This document shows, piece after piece, positions 54,501 to 64,000 of a DNA stretch of 64,000 nucleotides. A program made the position numbers and the translations under genes. Source of the stretch: Yamagishiella unicocca (lineage: Eukaryota; Chlorophyta; Chlorophyceae; Chlamydomonadales; Volvocaceae); the NCBI GenBank assembly GCA_003116995.1, contig BDSL01000005.1, positions 1,178,001 through 1,242,000 of the forward strand, read 5' to 3'. The notes beneath the pieces were generated by a model. That model made no database searches, was not told the DNA's origin, and worked only from the letters and a program-made list of their open reading frames with translations. The first letter of the stretch is position 1. Each line of letters opens with the position of its first letter.

Positions 54501-56500
54501 GATGGAACGCAGTCCTCCGCCGCCAAATGGGGCCACCGCCTGCGGCGGCAGTGCGGCCGCTGCGTCTGCAGACGCAACGGCCCCAGCCCCAGGTGACCTA
54601 GCGGCCGGCTCAGCCACAGGCTGCAGGTAGGCAGCGGCGTCCTGATCCGGTGCCGAACACGATAAGTAGTTTACAGAGCCTGCGGTGACAGCGATCAGTG
54701 GCGTTGTTCAGCGCCGTCGCGACATGCGACCTATACCTCATATCGATCCCGAACCATCCTGCCCCGCGCATTACGTTTTCCAACTCTACTGCCAAATTCC
54801 TCTTTTTTCCGCTCAGACCTGCATGGCCGTCTGGTCTGATCCCGATGGCGCCAATGCTCACGGCGGCCTGTCGTTACCCTGGAGAATGAAGCGTGCCCTC
54901 CATCGCCGAGGCATATACCAGTCGGCGCAAGGCGAGTCTCTCATCGATATCCGTTACAGTAACGCATCAGGGCAACGCCGTGCTGCGCTCGCTCCCTCCG
55001 TCCTTCCCTGGCGAATCCAATGACTTACAATCCCTACCCACCCACCCAACGTTCTCCAGCATGCACCTCAAAACGACTGTCCTAAACGGTTTTCCACGGG
55101 TCCACGGGTCTTCCTCGAAACCCACCCAACGCACCAGGCGATGTTGCGAGGGCCGGGCTGGGGGTACCGGCGTCATGGCCGCAGCCGGGCACTGAGCCGG
55201 AGGCTACGGGCAGCGGCACAGGTACGGGCAGCGGGCCACACTGCGGGAAGGCGGCCGGAGGGCGAGGCGGTGTTCAGAAGCGGAGAACATGTTTATCGCA
55301 GGTCAGCTGAGTCCTGGCAGGTCCGCGGTGTTCGCAAGTGGATACGAGGGGATGCGCCGCACAGGCGTGGGCTCGCCGCTGCGCCGCCCCTAGGTTCAGC
55401 TGTAGGAGGCCCAGGTGTACTCCACACGTGCTACTGGACCGTGTACTCCACACGTGCTACTCCAAACGTGATCCATACACCACAAATTGCTGCCGTGCCC
55501 CGCAAAAGCGGGCACTTAGAACAACATACGGCACAGGCCCGTACACGCAGCAGGCTCACTGCAGCCTTGCATTCTATGGTAGTTAGAGCAACTAACCACT
55601 GCAATGTACAAGTAATCTGTTAACGACCCACCTGTGAAGGCGCCCCCTCTGGCACGGACTCAAGCACTGGCCACACCCTGGCTCTGGAGCCGGACGAGGC
55701 CCCCATGTGACTGCCGTACGGATGCGGCGCGCTGAGGCCGGCCATTGGCGGAAACATGTTGAGCGGGTTCTCCAGCAGCAGCTGAAATGCAGGGCGGTGG
55801 ATTGGTGATGTGGGTCAGCAAGCAAGGACGCGGTACAACAATTGCGGTTCGGAGCAGTCTCCGGGGCACATGGCCGTGAACGACAAAAAATTCACCTGCC
55901 CTCATCCTCCAGCATGCTTCAGCAATGGCAGTAACCCTCGCACGTGCCAGCAATCAACTAAAGCGCTGCTGTCACCGCTGGAGAGCAAAAAGGCCTAAGA
56001 ATCAGCTCCCAACCCAAATCGGTACGCCCTATGAGAAGTCTCATCATACGCATCCCCCATGCAGCTGCGACTACATCCACAGCCCAAAGCTCGCGTGGCC
56101 AGCCCTCCTCACAGCGCACCTCTAGGTCATTCGTGCTGAAGCTTCTGATGGTTCCGCGACTTAGCTGCCCCATACCAGTGTGAACTGTGCCGCCGCATAC
56201 GGCATCGCTGCTGATCGGTCCATCACCGCTACTGGTCGGGTCGTTTGACGTCGTCTGCTGCTGCAGCGGTGGTTTTTTGTCGTCGCCGACGTCCTGCAGT
56301 GGGGCACCGGGCGGTTGGCACGTGAGTATATTTACAGTATGGAAAAATGCCATGCCGTACGCAGCGATACCCCCGAATGAGGCATATGCACTTCTACGCT
56401 TCGGGTCAGTTGGTGCGCTCACATTGGGTGGTGGCGATTCGTTAAAGAACTCCCTGCCAGTGAAGTCCGCAAGAGAACGAACGATGTCGTCGTCGGCCAT
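51540..56500 (-). CDS. CCT-domain protein, CONSTANS/TOC1-type DNA-interaction motif (6 exons, 838 aa)
   Basis: Exons: 56500..56120, 55781..55632, 54641..54195, 53765..53647, 53337..53100, 52721..51540. All phases join. The start is MADDDIVRSLADFTGREFF. Residues ~455-498 match the CCT motif: ILRYRTKRNMRNFNREIKY then CRKTLADSRPRVGGRFAR. CCT proteins are nuclear, act with NF-Y factors or directly on DNA, and serve light, clock or metabolic control. No B-box zinc finger or response-regulator domain is visible in the N-terminal half, which has conserved-looking patches (LLLENPLNMFPPMAGLSAPH, SIPSTGTLSALMTNTLQF, MPPHLCHPGSLLPGAYPLG). The CCT motif is mid-protein, followed by a 340-residue Ala/Gln/His-rich tail. 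An extra exon in the ~1 kb intron 2 was considered and left out. Confidence 0.82.
53905..53990. repeat. Short ATGGAACACGC repeats (intronic)
   Basis: ATGGAACACGC(AT) recurs five times with small changes, with two larger blocks each ending CATACGACGAT. It lies in intron 3 of the CCT gene, where a fourfold CAGTGCCT(C/T) repeat also occurs near 54117..54155. Confidence 0.8.
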
Positions 56501-58134
56501 ATCTGCGAGCACGGCAGGGAAGCGAAGTAGCACAGCGTCAATCGCAATTTCCGTATGGACTGCAAGGAACTAGCGAAAAGGAGTCGCCGCACATTATTTT
56601 CGTGTTGCGTAATCCTAACCGCCAGCGTCACTTGCGCTAACAGCGCGTGTGCACCAGTTATGCGCACCTGGCAGGTCATGGTTGAGCCACTGTTCGACTC
56701 CAGCCAAATCCTCCCCCGCATGATCGGCCATGCGCTCGGGGCTAGGCTGTGCTAGCCAATCGGTGATGGCTGCGTCCATCCCGTCCAGGGGCAAGGAAGT
56801 TGGTGTCGAGAAGAATTCTATGTCAAGGGTTTGCCAGAAGCCACACTTAGAGGCGCATCGGCTCGTGAAGGTACTGCTTGCTGGCTATCAAGATCGAGTG
56901 GCAGCTAACGCAGCGCCAACGCGCTGCGTTGCGACCTGTCTGGTCAGCTTGCCGCAGAGAATTGCACGTTCGCCGCGGTCCTTGCCCCACGCAACGGGCA
57001 CCTTTGTTAAGACGCAATACTGCGCTAAGGCTGTTCAATTCGACGCCTGATTGGCGAGAAGGTATTCCAGGGCAGAGCCTTAACGCCCTGTACGTCCAGC
57101 TTGGTGCCCCGGCCGGATGTTAGGGGCTGACGCACTGCAATTATGCAACAGCTCCGGTTGTATAATGGATTTCGCAGCAGCGCGCCGCAAAGGACAACGA
57201 CCTGTGGAGTCGCTGCAGAATCCGACGCGCTGCAGGCTATCCTAGGATTGACATAGCTGAACTCAGCAAGAAGTTGCCTGTGCGCAAATGTATTTATTGC
57301 GTGTGCGGTTAGGCGCATGGTGCCTTCTTCTGGGGAAGAAGTTTACACGGTGTGTACGACGGGAGTACAGACGGAATGCGCACAAATATAGGAATTCGGA
57401 TTCCTATTCGCGTCGTTACCCAAATTACATGACATGTTTATCATTCTGAAAATAAATTAGTCTGACCTGGTGCTTACGACAGACTTCCATTCCACACCAG
57501 TGACCCAAGTGAATCGCGGGCCCGAATAGCAATGCAGCAACAGCTCAAGTCAGTGAAGTTCTTACTACGTCAGTTAGTAACCTGCATTCGGCGCCCATGG
57601 ACATCCACCTTCATCACAGCCGATGGCCGTTCCCCGCTGGCCTCGCCACAGCCCATCCCGGCCCCCCTTCAAAGCGGATCCTACCCCCGATCTGGCACAC
57701 TCCACACTAAGCAAATCAGCGGCGACAGTGCCTCGGTATTACCCAGCGCTTCTGGCCGCCCTCAACCGCCGCTGCCTTTGCCTCAGTCGCCGCCATGCCC
57801 CGGCTTCTCCCATCAGATGCACCCCCCCGTGCTGCCCTGGCACCATTTACACCAGCGTTATGTCGTACTGGCCGGTTTAGCAACAGCACTTAGACCAATG
57901 CTCATTGATCGGTGGCCGCCGTGGCCTCCGCAGCTTCATCCCCGGCAGTCCTTCTCCACTGCCGGGCCAGGCTTCGGAGCCTTACGGATTGCTCCGGAAC
58001 TGCAGGTGTGCCCCACGGTATTACGGAGGGGTGTTATTTCAAAATGGGTCTAACCTTGCTAAGAATGGGGGTTCACTGATACCACGTCCTGACGCGCTAG
58101 TGCTGGTGGAGTCACGAGCTCTCTCGGTTTCGTC
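56501..58134. other. Divergent intergenic region (CCT gene / helicase)
   Basis: This 1.6 kb lies between the minus-strand CCT start and the plus-strand helicase start. An AT-rich part is at 57370..57470. A plus-strand open frame at 57532..58053 ends before the helicase ATG in another frame and shows no domain, so it is not called. An in-frame stop at 58090 limits upstream extension of the helicase. Confidence 0.5.
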
Positions 58135-61092
58135 ATGGCTCCCCACAAACCGTCATTTCGTCTGCTTCACCAGGATGATGCAGTCAGCCGAGTCTGCGAC
58201 CGTCTTGTTGCGCCAAATCCGTTGGTCCCACCGGTCGCTCGCAACCGAGCGTGTTTCTTGCCATTCGCACGCTCCCGTGTGCAGGAGCGGCTAGCTGCAC
58301 TGGGCATGGAGAGGGCGCTGCCTGTGCAGACGGCGGCCGCGCCTCTCATATTGGGCGGTCGGAATGTGGCCATCAAGTCATGCACGGGGTCAGGCAAAGT
58401 GAGTTTGGCTTGGGGAAGTGGAAGGGGCAGGACTTGGGTGGGGTCGGGTGCTCAGGTTGGGAACGGGAGGGCGGGCAAAGGCCTGCTGGATGGGTGGTTA
58501 GGTTGGTGGCGGGGGGCCGAGCCGCGGGATGGGTGACGGCCTCAGTCATGGAAGCGCTTTTAGCAAACTCGTTTGCTGGTTCGATGCGTCTCGCCCTGGG
58601 CGGCAGCGGTGATTTCACCGCGTTAACCAATGTTGCCTAATGCTACCAACTCGTCTCACACATCCGTCTCTCCCTCTCTCTCCACACTAGACGCTGGCGT
58701 ACTTGCTTCCCATCATTCAACTGGCGCTAGAGCGGCGCAGGGCCGCGGTGGCCGCCGCGGCTGCGGCCGGTGCGGCGGCTCCAGTTGCCACCGGCAACAG
58801 CAGCGGCGGCGGTGGTGGCGCGGCAAGGCAGGCCGCCCTTCACTCCGCTGCCCTCAAGCAACAAGCGAGGTCGCTCCAGGTGCGGCTAGCGCTCCACCTC
58901 CGGATGGGCTCAGAGCTTGCAACTACCGGCAGCGGCAAAGGTTCGCGGCGCTGAGAGGCAGTGGAATCCATGTGTGGGGCGCCCGTCCTCTCACAGCCAC
59001 CCTGCATGCTCCACTCGGGGAACGGGTCATTAATTAATCCTCTTATAATGTGGCATTTGGGTCATAAAGCCCCATAATTCCGCCCCGACACGCAGGCGCT
59101 GATCCTGGCGCCGTCACGCGAGCTGTGCATCCAGATTCAGCGCACGGCTCAGGACCTGCTGCCCGCGCAAGGCGCCGGTCGCGGGCTGGTGCAGCAGCTC
59201 ATCGGCGGTGCGAACCCCAGGCGCCAGGCGGCGGCGCTGGCGGGCGGCGACGGCGGTGTGTGGCCGCTGGTAGTGGTGGGCACCCCGGGGCGCGTGGCGG
59301 AGCTAGTGACGACCGGCATGCTGCACGTCTGGGGCTGCCCGCTGCTTGTTATGGACGAGGTGCGCACGTGGCTGCACAGCCTGCAGTTCGTACTCGGTAG
59401 TCGTACGATATTTAGGTTGTGGTGCTGTGGTAACAACGCACAAATCCACCCGCTCACATGCGCAGAGCCCAAATTCGAACCGCCCTTGACCGTTTCCTCG
59501 CAACCCATTTGGTGTCCGGGCGACATCCCACCTCTTGCATGCCCGCCCGCAGGTGGATCAGCTGCTCGCCCACAACGACTTCTGCCAGCACGTCGACACC
59601 ATCGCCTCTCATGTAGGCCGCCGCGCAAGCCCCGAAGGAGGCAGCGCCAGCGGCATTGGGATTGCAGGCGACAGTGCCACTTCGGGGCGCCAGACTGTGA
59701 TCGTGAGCGCCTCCCTGGATGGCCGCGACCTGGGTCGCTACGCTGCATGGTGCCCCGACCCCGTACTGGTTGCGCTGGGCAGCAGCCAGGCGCTGCCGCC
59801 GCAATTGTTGCAGCCGCCGCAGCCGTCGTCGAGCCAACCGGAGGAAGAGGCCGCGGCTGACGGCGCGGTGGCAGGTCGTGGCGGCGGGGCTGCCAGCAGC
59901 TGCAGTGCAGGGCTCGAAGGCGGTAGGGCTAACGACGAGGATGCAGCGGCGGGCGGCGAGAGCCAGGGGGCGTCTTACACCAGTGCGGCCCCTGAGCGCC
60001 GGGTAGAGGCCTCCTCCTCGTCCTCCAACAGCAGCAGCAGCAGCAATGCTGTTGCCTCGGCGGCTGATGTCGCCGGTGTCGCCGGGCTTGACGAGGCAGC
60101 CGGCCCGCTGACCGGTGTGCTGCCCCCCCATCTGGTGCACCTGTACGTCATGTGCCCCGCCGAGCACCGCACGGACTATGTCCGCAGGCTGATACACGCG
60201 CTGGGGGCGGAACGGGCGCTGCTGTTCGTGTCGCGGCAAAGCCAGGCCATGGTGACAAAGTACAAGCTGGAGGCGCGGCGCATGGAGGTGGGTGGGTTGC
60301 AACCTGCTCCGCGTCGGCATGGGGGGATGGGTGTTTCCGAAGGCACAATTTTACGGCGCAGCACTGCCCTCACCGAATGCGTTGCTTTTCTTTGAGCTCG
60401 CCCTTGCGCTGTGTCATCGGGTTCGTTGCGTCGCCGTCCTGAGCCCTCACCCTGATCCGCCAGCTTGCACGCATTGTTGCCTAATTAGAGCCGCGCTGTG
60501 CACCTCAGGCCCATTCCCGTTGCTAGTGCTGACCCGTGTTGACACGTGCTCCTCCCTCACTTGCGAACGGCTGGCGGGTGGGGCTTCGTTGCTGCAGGTG
60601 TCTATCTTGCATGGGAAGCTGAGCAAGATGGAGCGGGGTAACATCCTGGACGCCTTCCGACGCGGAGTCTTCCGGGCGCTGGTCGTTACCGACCTGGGCG
60701 CGCGGGGTCTGGACCTTCCCGACTGCGACGCTGTTATCAACTTTGGGACTGCACCCGATGCATTAGCGTACGCACATCGCGCTGGCCGAACAGGTCGTGC
60801 GGGAGCGCCAGGCGTTGTGGCGAGCGTAGTGACGCGGGCTGAGCTGCAACAACTACGCAGCGATGCCCGACGGCTAGGGTTGACATTGCAGGTGGGTCGG
60901 TGTTTGGGATGAGACTTCAGTGCGGGAGCTTTCATGTTTGCCTGGTTGTGTTGGGCATCAGCTATGGCTCGTAACTGCGCCAACCGCCCAGGTAACCGAT
61001 ACTCTATCCACAACCCAGCTTGTTGCAATTCTTTTGACCGCAGGCAGCTTCTGTATCGCATGGAACGATTGCCCCGGGAGATGATATGGTGA
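58135..61092 (+). CDS. DEAD-box ATP-dependent RNA helicase with DEVD motif II (6 exons, 596 aa)
   Basis: Exons: 58135..58398, 58691..58879, 59096..59359, 59553..60287, 60598..60891, 61048..61092. All phases join. The motifs run in order: Q-motif (GMERALPVQTAA), motif I SCTGSGKT (82-89, split by an intron), Ia APSREL, Ib TPGR, II DEVD (238-241, split by an intron), III SAS (291-293), IV LLFVSRQ, V ARGLDLP, VI HRAGRTGR (544-551). These proteins unwind or remodel RNA with ATP. DEVD instead of DEAD and a long acidic Gln/Ser-rich insert between motifs III and IV (~325-410) set it apart. Organelle targeting is possible but the N-terminus is not decisive. The last exon could start at 61044 instead (GCAGGCAG tandem acceptor), giving a different, longer C-terminus. 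Confidence 0.85.
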
Positions 61093-61661
61093 GTTTGCGA
61101 CAGGAGGGCGCTGACAGCGTGAAGGTTCGGCACAGCGAAGCACGGTCGACACAATCGGGAGCAGACCGAGGGCGAAGCTTCTGAATAAAAAAAGCGCACG
61201 ATGAAGATCCAAATAGCTAAAGTGAAAAGTTGGGGATAGTAATTGCCGTGCCAGGCAGTCTTGCGGCTGTTGGAATGCGCATGGAGCCAGGCATGCGGTA
61301 TTCAAGCGGCATGGTCTCCTAATCGGTGATGCACAGGTGTTGCCCTTATGACATGTCTGCTTTTCTGATGCGGTAGTAGCTCTATTGGCGTTAGAAGCAG
61401 AAGTTCGAAGGGGGTCCATCGAGGACAGCCGTACGCACTGTACGGCCTGCGTGTACGGCGGTCGCTGATTATAAGCTTGGACTAGGAATTGTAAGTGTCC
61501 TACATTCACTGTGCCGCCCACTGCACGCAAACACGTTACACACCGCATACCAGCAACTTTATCAGTCGACACGCTGCTAATTACAAAACTTGCTTATACG
61601 CGCGTCATGTTCGTGTAAAATTTGCCCGCGGAGGCCCTCACCTTAGCGCCCAGGGTCCACA
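61093..61661. other. Intergenic region (helicase / CFAP20)
   Basis: This is 569 bp holding the helicase 3' flank and the CFAP20 promoter. No gene and no clear TATA box are seen. If the alternative helicase acceptor is used, its coding sequence would extend about 90 bp into this stretch. Confidence 0.5.
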
Positions 61662-63015
61662 ATGTTCAAGAACGCTTTTCAATCCGGCTTTCTGTCGGTG
61701 CTCTACAGCATCGGCTCGAAGCCTCTAGAGATATGGGACAAGCAAGGTGCGACCGGCATGTGCCCAACTGAGGCGGCCAGGCGCGCGGCCCATGGCGGCG
61801 TCATCGCACACAACTCTCCTCTCTGGACCCAACGGTGGAGCTTGCTGACTGCTTACTTCTCCGCCCGCAGTTAGCAATGGTCACATCAAGCGCATCACAG
61901 ACACTGACATCCAGTCGTCTGTGCTGGAGATTATGGGGCAGAACGTGTCTACAACATACATCACATGCCCAGCAGATCCCAACAAGACGTTGGGTATCAA
62001 GCTGCCTTTCCTGGTCCTCATTATCAAGAACCTCAACAAATACTTCAGGCAAGCCGCGTGTCCTTGTGGCCTTCTGAAGTTAACTCATGCACTCCACAGG
62101 TCACTTATTTGCATGTATCGTTTTGCAGCTTCGAGGTACAAGTGCTGGACGACAAGAACGTGCGGAGACGCTTCCGCGCCTCGAACTACCAGGTGAGCGC
62201 AGTGAGCACAAGTGTCTTCCACATGCAATCGGGGCTTGCATTTGTTGGCGATCACCTGTGTCATTATCTTTTGGTAGAGCTTCCTTGTTGGTTCGGACCC
62301 CGCGTCCCTTTGTCATTTGTGCCATGTGGTGCCCTTCCGCAGTCAACAACGCGCGTGAAGCCATTTATCTGCACCATGCCCATGCGGCTGGACAGCGGGT
62401 GGAACCAGATCCAGTTCAACCTGTCGGTGAGTGCAATGGTGCTTTGCAGCCGGCACATGTCGGCTTCAGTCGCACCCAAAAGACTAACGCCGAGCAATAC
62501 ATACACAGGACTTCACGCGCCGTGCCTATGGCACGAACTACATCGAGACGCTCCGAGTGCAGGTCCATGCGAATTGCCGCATCCGCCGCATCTACTTCTC
62601 TGACCGCCTCTACTCAGAAGAGGAGCTTCCCGCCGAGTAAGGCTAAACCGTGCCGCTGTGGATGTTAGATCGCTTGAATGCAGAGCTTGCATTAACGGCG
62701 TGTTGCGTCTTGTCCTCGCACTGACGTGCTGAATCCCACCCCCTTTACCTGCCCCTTCGGTGCTTCACCCAATCAGGTTCAAGCTGTTCCTGCCGGTAAG
62801 AAGGAAGAGGGGTATTGGATTGGGGGGCGACGGGCCATGCACATAGCCGACGCACGAGATCCATATGCGCATGTTGGTTCGAACGCACCTGTTGATATAC
62901 GCCTGCCGTTGGCATGCTACGCGCGACCCCGCGCACTTAGGGGCGCACTGGCCATAATTCTAAGCATATTGCCCCCCCACACACACAACTCGTGCCACAG
63001 ATTCAGAAATCGTAA
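61662..63015 (+). CDS. FAP20: CFAP20 / BUG22, axonemal and basal-body protein (7 exons, 190 aa)
   Basis: Exons: 61662..61746, 61871..62048, 62129..62192, 62343..62426, 62509..62636, 62777..62795, 63001..63015. All phases join. The product is nearly invariant across ciliates, algae and animals: it starts [20 protein letters not shown] and contains [59 protein letters not shown] and [20 protein letters not shown]. The full length of 190 matches the family (about 190-193). CFAP20 is an inner-junction protein of doublet microtubules, needed for normal ciliary beating. Intron 2 starts with GC (CAG|GCAAGC). Exon 6 is only 19 nt and the final coding exon is 15 nt, ending IQKS. Those two are placed by family similarity. 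Confidence 0.95.
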
Positions 63016-63940
63016 GCAGCTGGAGGAGCTGGAGGCGATTGGAGGACGGGCGCAGCTTGAGCGCATGTTGTTGGGTGCTGGTGCTTTGGCGGGCGGTCAG
63101 CCGGATTGCTGGTCGAGGGGTGGCCTCCAAGCGAACACATCCCAGTGTACTTCAGCGCTAATCCTGTTGTCAGGGGATAGCGTCCTGAATTGCACCTAGA
63201 TGGCTGCGCATGCGGCCGGACGCACTCAACTGTGGGTTTTCTGGGCAGAACTGGTGTAGGACCTTACACAATAGTTTGGGTTGACGGGACGGAGCTAGAC
63301 AACGCTTATGTGAGGCGTATTCGCATTGATGACAGGAAATGACCAGCATGAAATGACATGACCGACGCAATGACCAAACGTGTCGACGGATATGGTGGTG
63401 GTGGGATTCCCTACCCTCGACGACACGCGCAGCTGTTGTTGGTGGAGCCGGCTTACATCGGCTGTGTGTAACCAACTTGAGGGTTTGCAAGTGTGCGACC
63501 TCAATGATGAACGGCTGCGACGGCTGCAGCTCTTCAGCGTGCTTTGGCAAGTGTGCCGTATGGTGTGTATGCTAGATGAGGCGTCGCACGTACCGAGCAC
63601 CGCCCGTTGCTCCAGACCATGGAGGCGCTGCAAGTGTAAATATTGCTCATCGCAGACGGGGCACTAGCCGTTTTTTCTGCTGTGCGCGTTGTGTGTTTCG
63701 ATCCCCTTCATTGCGTTGGTACGCGCAGAGCAGCGCCTATGAGCTCACGAGACAGGATCATCTTCGACCGCTAATGAATGCAAATGGTCATCCGTTAGAC
63801 TGCACATCCATTCATTGCTCGCCAGCATACCGGAGTCGTTTATTGGCAACAAGGGTGCGCTGCTGTAAATTAACACGTAACAGTGGCTGACATCTTCGCT
63901 ACCGTACGTTTTCCGGGCCACAACGAGCTCTTGCTCATTC
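63016..63940. other. CFAP20 3' flank
   Basis: Probable 3' UTR and intergenic DNA; no other gene is seen. TGTAA occurs at 63467..63471 and again at 63635..63639. Confidence 0.5.
63467..63471 (+). terminator. TGTAA polyadenylation signal, candidate for CFAP20
   Basis: First TGTAA after the CFAP20 stop, about 450 bp downstream. A second lies at 63635..63639. Confidence 0.4.
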
Positions 63941-63942
63941 CA

Positions 63943-64000
63943 GGTGTGCGTGGTTCCAGCCTAAGGAGGAGCCCTCACCCCTGTTGGCCCAGTCCAGAGC
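63943..64000 (+). other. Possible exon cut off by the window edge
   Basis: CATTCCAG is followed by an open frame reading CAWFQPKEEPSPLLAQSR to the edge. The acceptor and composition look exonic, but there is no upstream partner or family match. Low confidence. Confidence 0.2.

Noticed and set aside
55133..55254. Extra exon in intron 2 of the CCT gene (CGPLPVPVPLP frame, minus strand)
   Set aside because: Its good donor gives phase 1, which does not fit the next exon; exons 2 and 3 join in phase without it.
56318..56359. A 42-bp GTAAAT...CAG intron in exon 1 of the CCT gene
   Set aside because: In frame, very short and open; treated as coding.
57532..58053. Plus-strand ORF upstream of the helicase as its N-terminus
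   Set aside because: Different frame, a stop intervenes, and the Q-motif is complete without it.
1..64000. tRNA, rRNA or complete transposon with transposase or reverse transcriptase
   Set aside because: GGTTCGAA-like boxes at 791, 2106 and 62878 lack the rest of a tRNA, and no transposase, integrase or reverse transcriptase motif was seen on either strand.

Overview
This 64 kb window is nuclear DNA from a chlamydomonadalean (volvocine-type) green alga. The evidence is GC-rich exons with many short GT-AG introns, TGTAA polyadenylation signals, abundant CAG/GCN homopolymer codons, CCCTAAAA telomere-type motifs, and marker genes such as plastid terminal oxidase and the flagellar protein CFAP20. 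The gene models were spliced by hand from splice consensus, phase continuity and family similarity. No transcript data were available.

Layout, left to right: a NEK-type kinase (-, 1394..2983) bordered by a 33-bp minisatellite; a tandem 2-kb duplication (3724..7797) carrying two TATA-driven copies of an unrecognised gene (+); an unrecognised secretory-pathway gene (-, 7657..11087) whose last exon is partly duplicated; an ankyrin-RING protein (+, 12527..20526); a membrane RING-H2 protein (+, 22156..27190); a coiled-coil protein with a C-terminal Cys/His module (-, 27964..32971), divergent from plastid terminal oxidase (+, 33477..36841); a 1637-residue TIR-like/NACHT/WD40 protein with NLR-type architecture (+, 39069..47221); a gene-poor 4.3 kb; a CCT-domain protein (-, 51540..56500); a DEAD-box helicase with a DEVD motif (+, 58135..61092); and CFAP20 (+, 61662..63015). 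A possible further exon is cut off at the right edge.

The genes do not form a pathway; this is an ordinary eukaryotic mixture of signalling, ubiquitin ligase, plastid, RNA and ciliary genes. The most interesting parts are the NLR-like STAND protein, which keeps a WCxxE motif like that of TIR NADases and whose introns are invaded by minisatellites, two of them containing the working 3' splice site; and the duplicated orphan gene pair, whose two copies differ by whole-codon indels and keep both a TATA box and a TGTAA signal.
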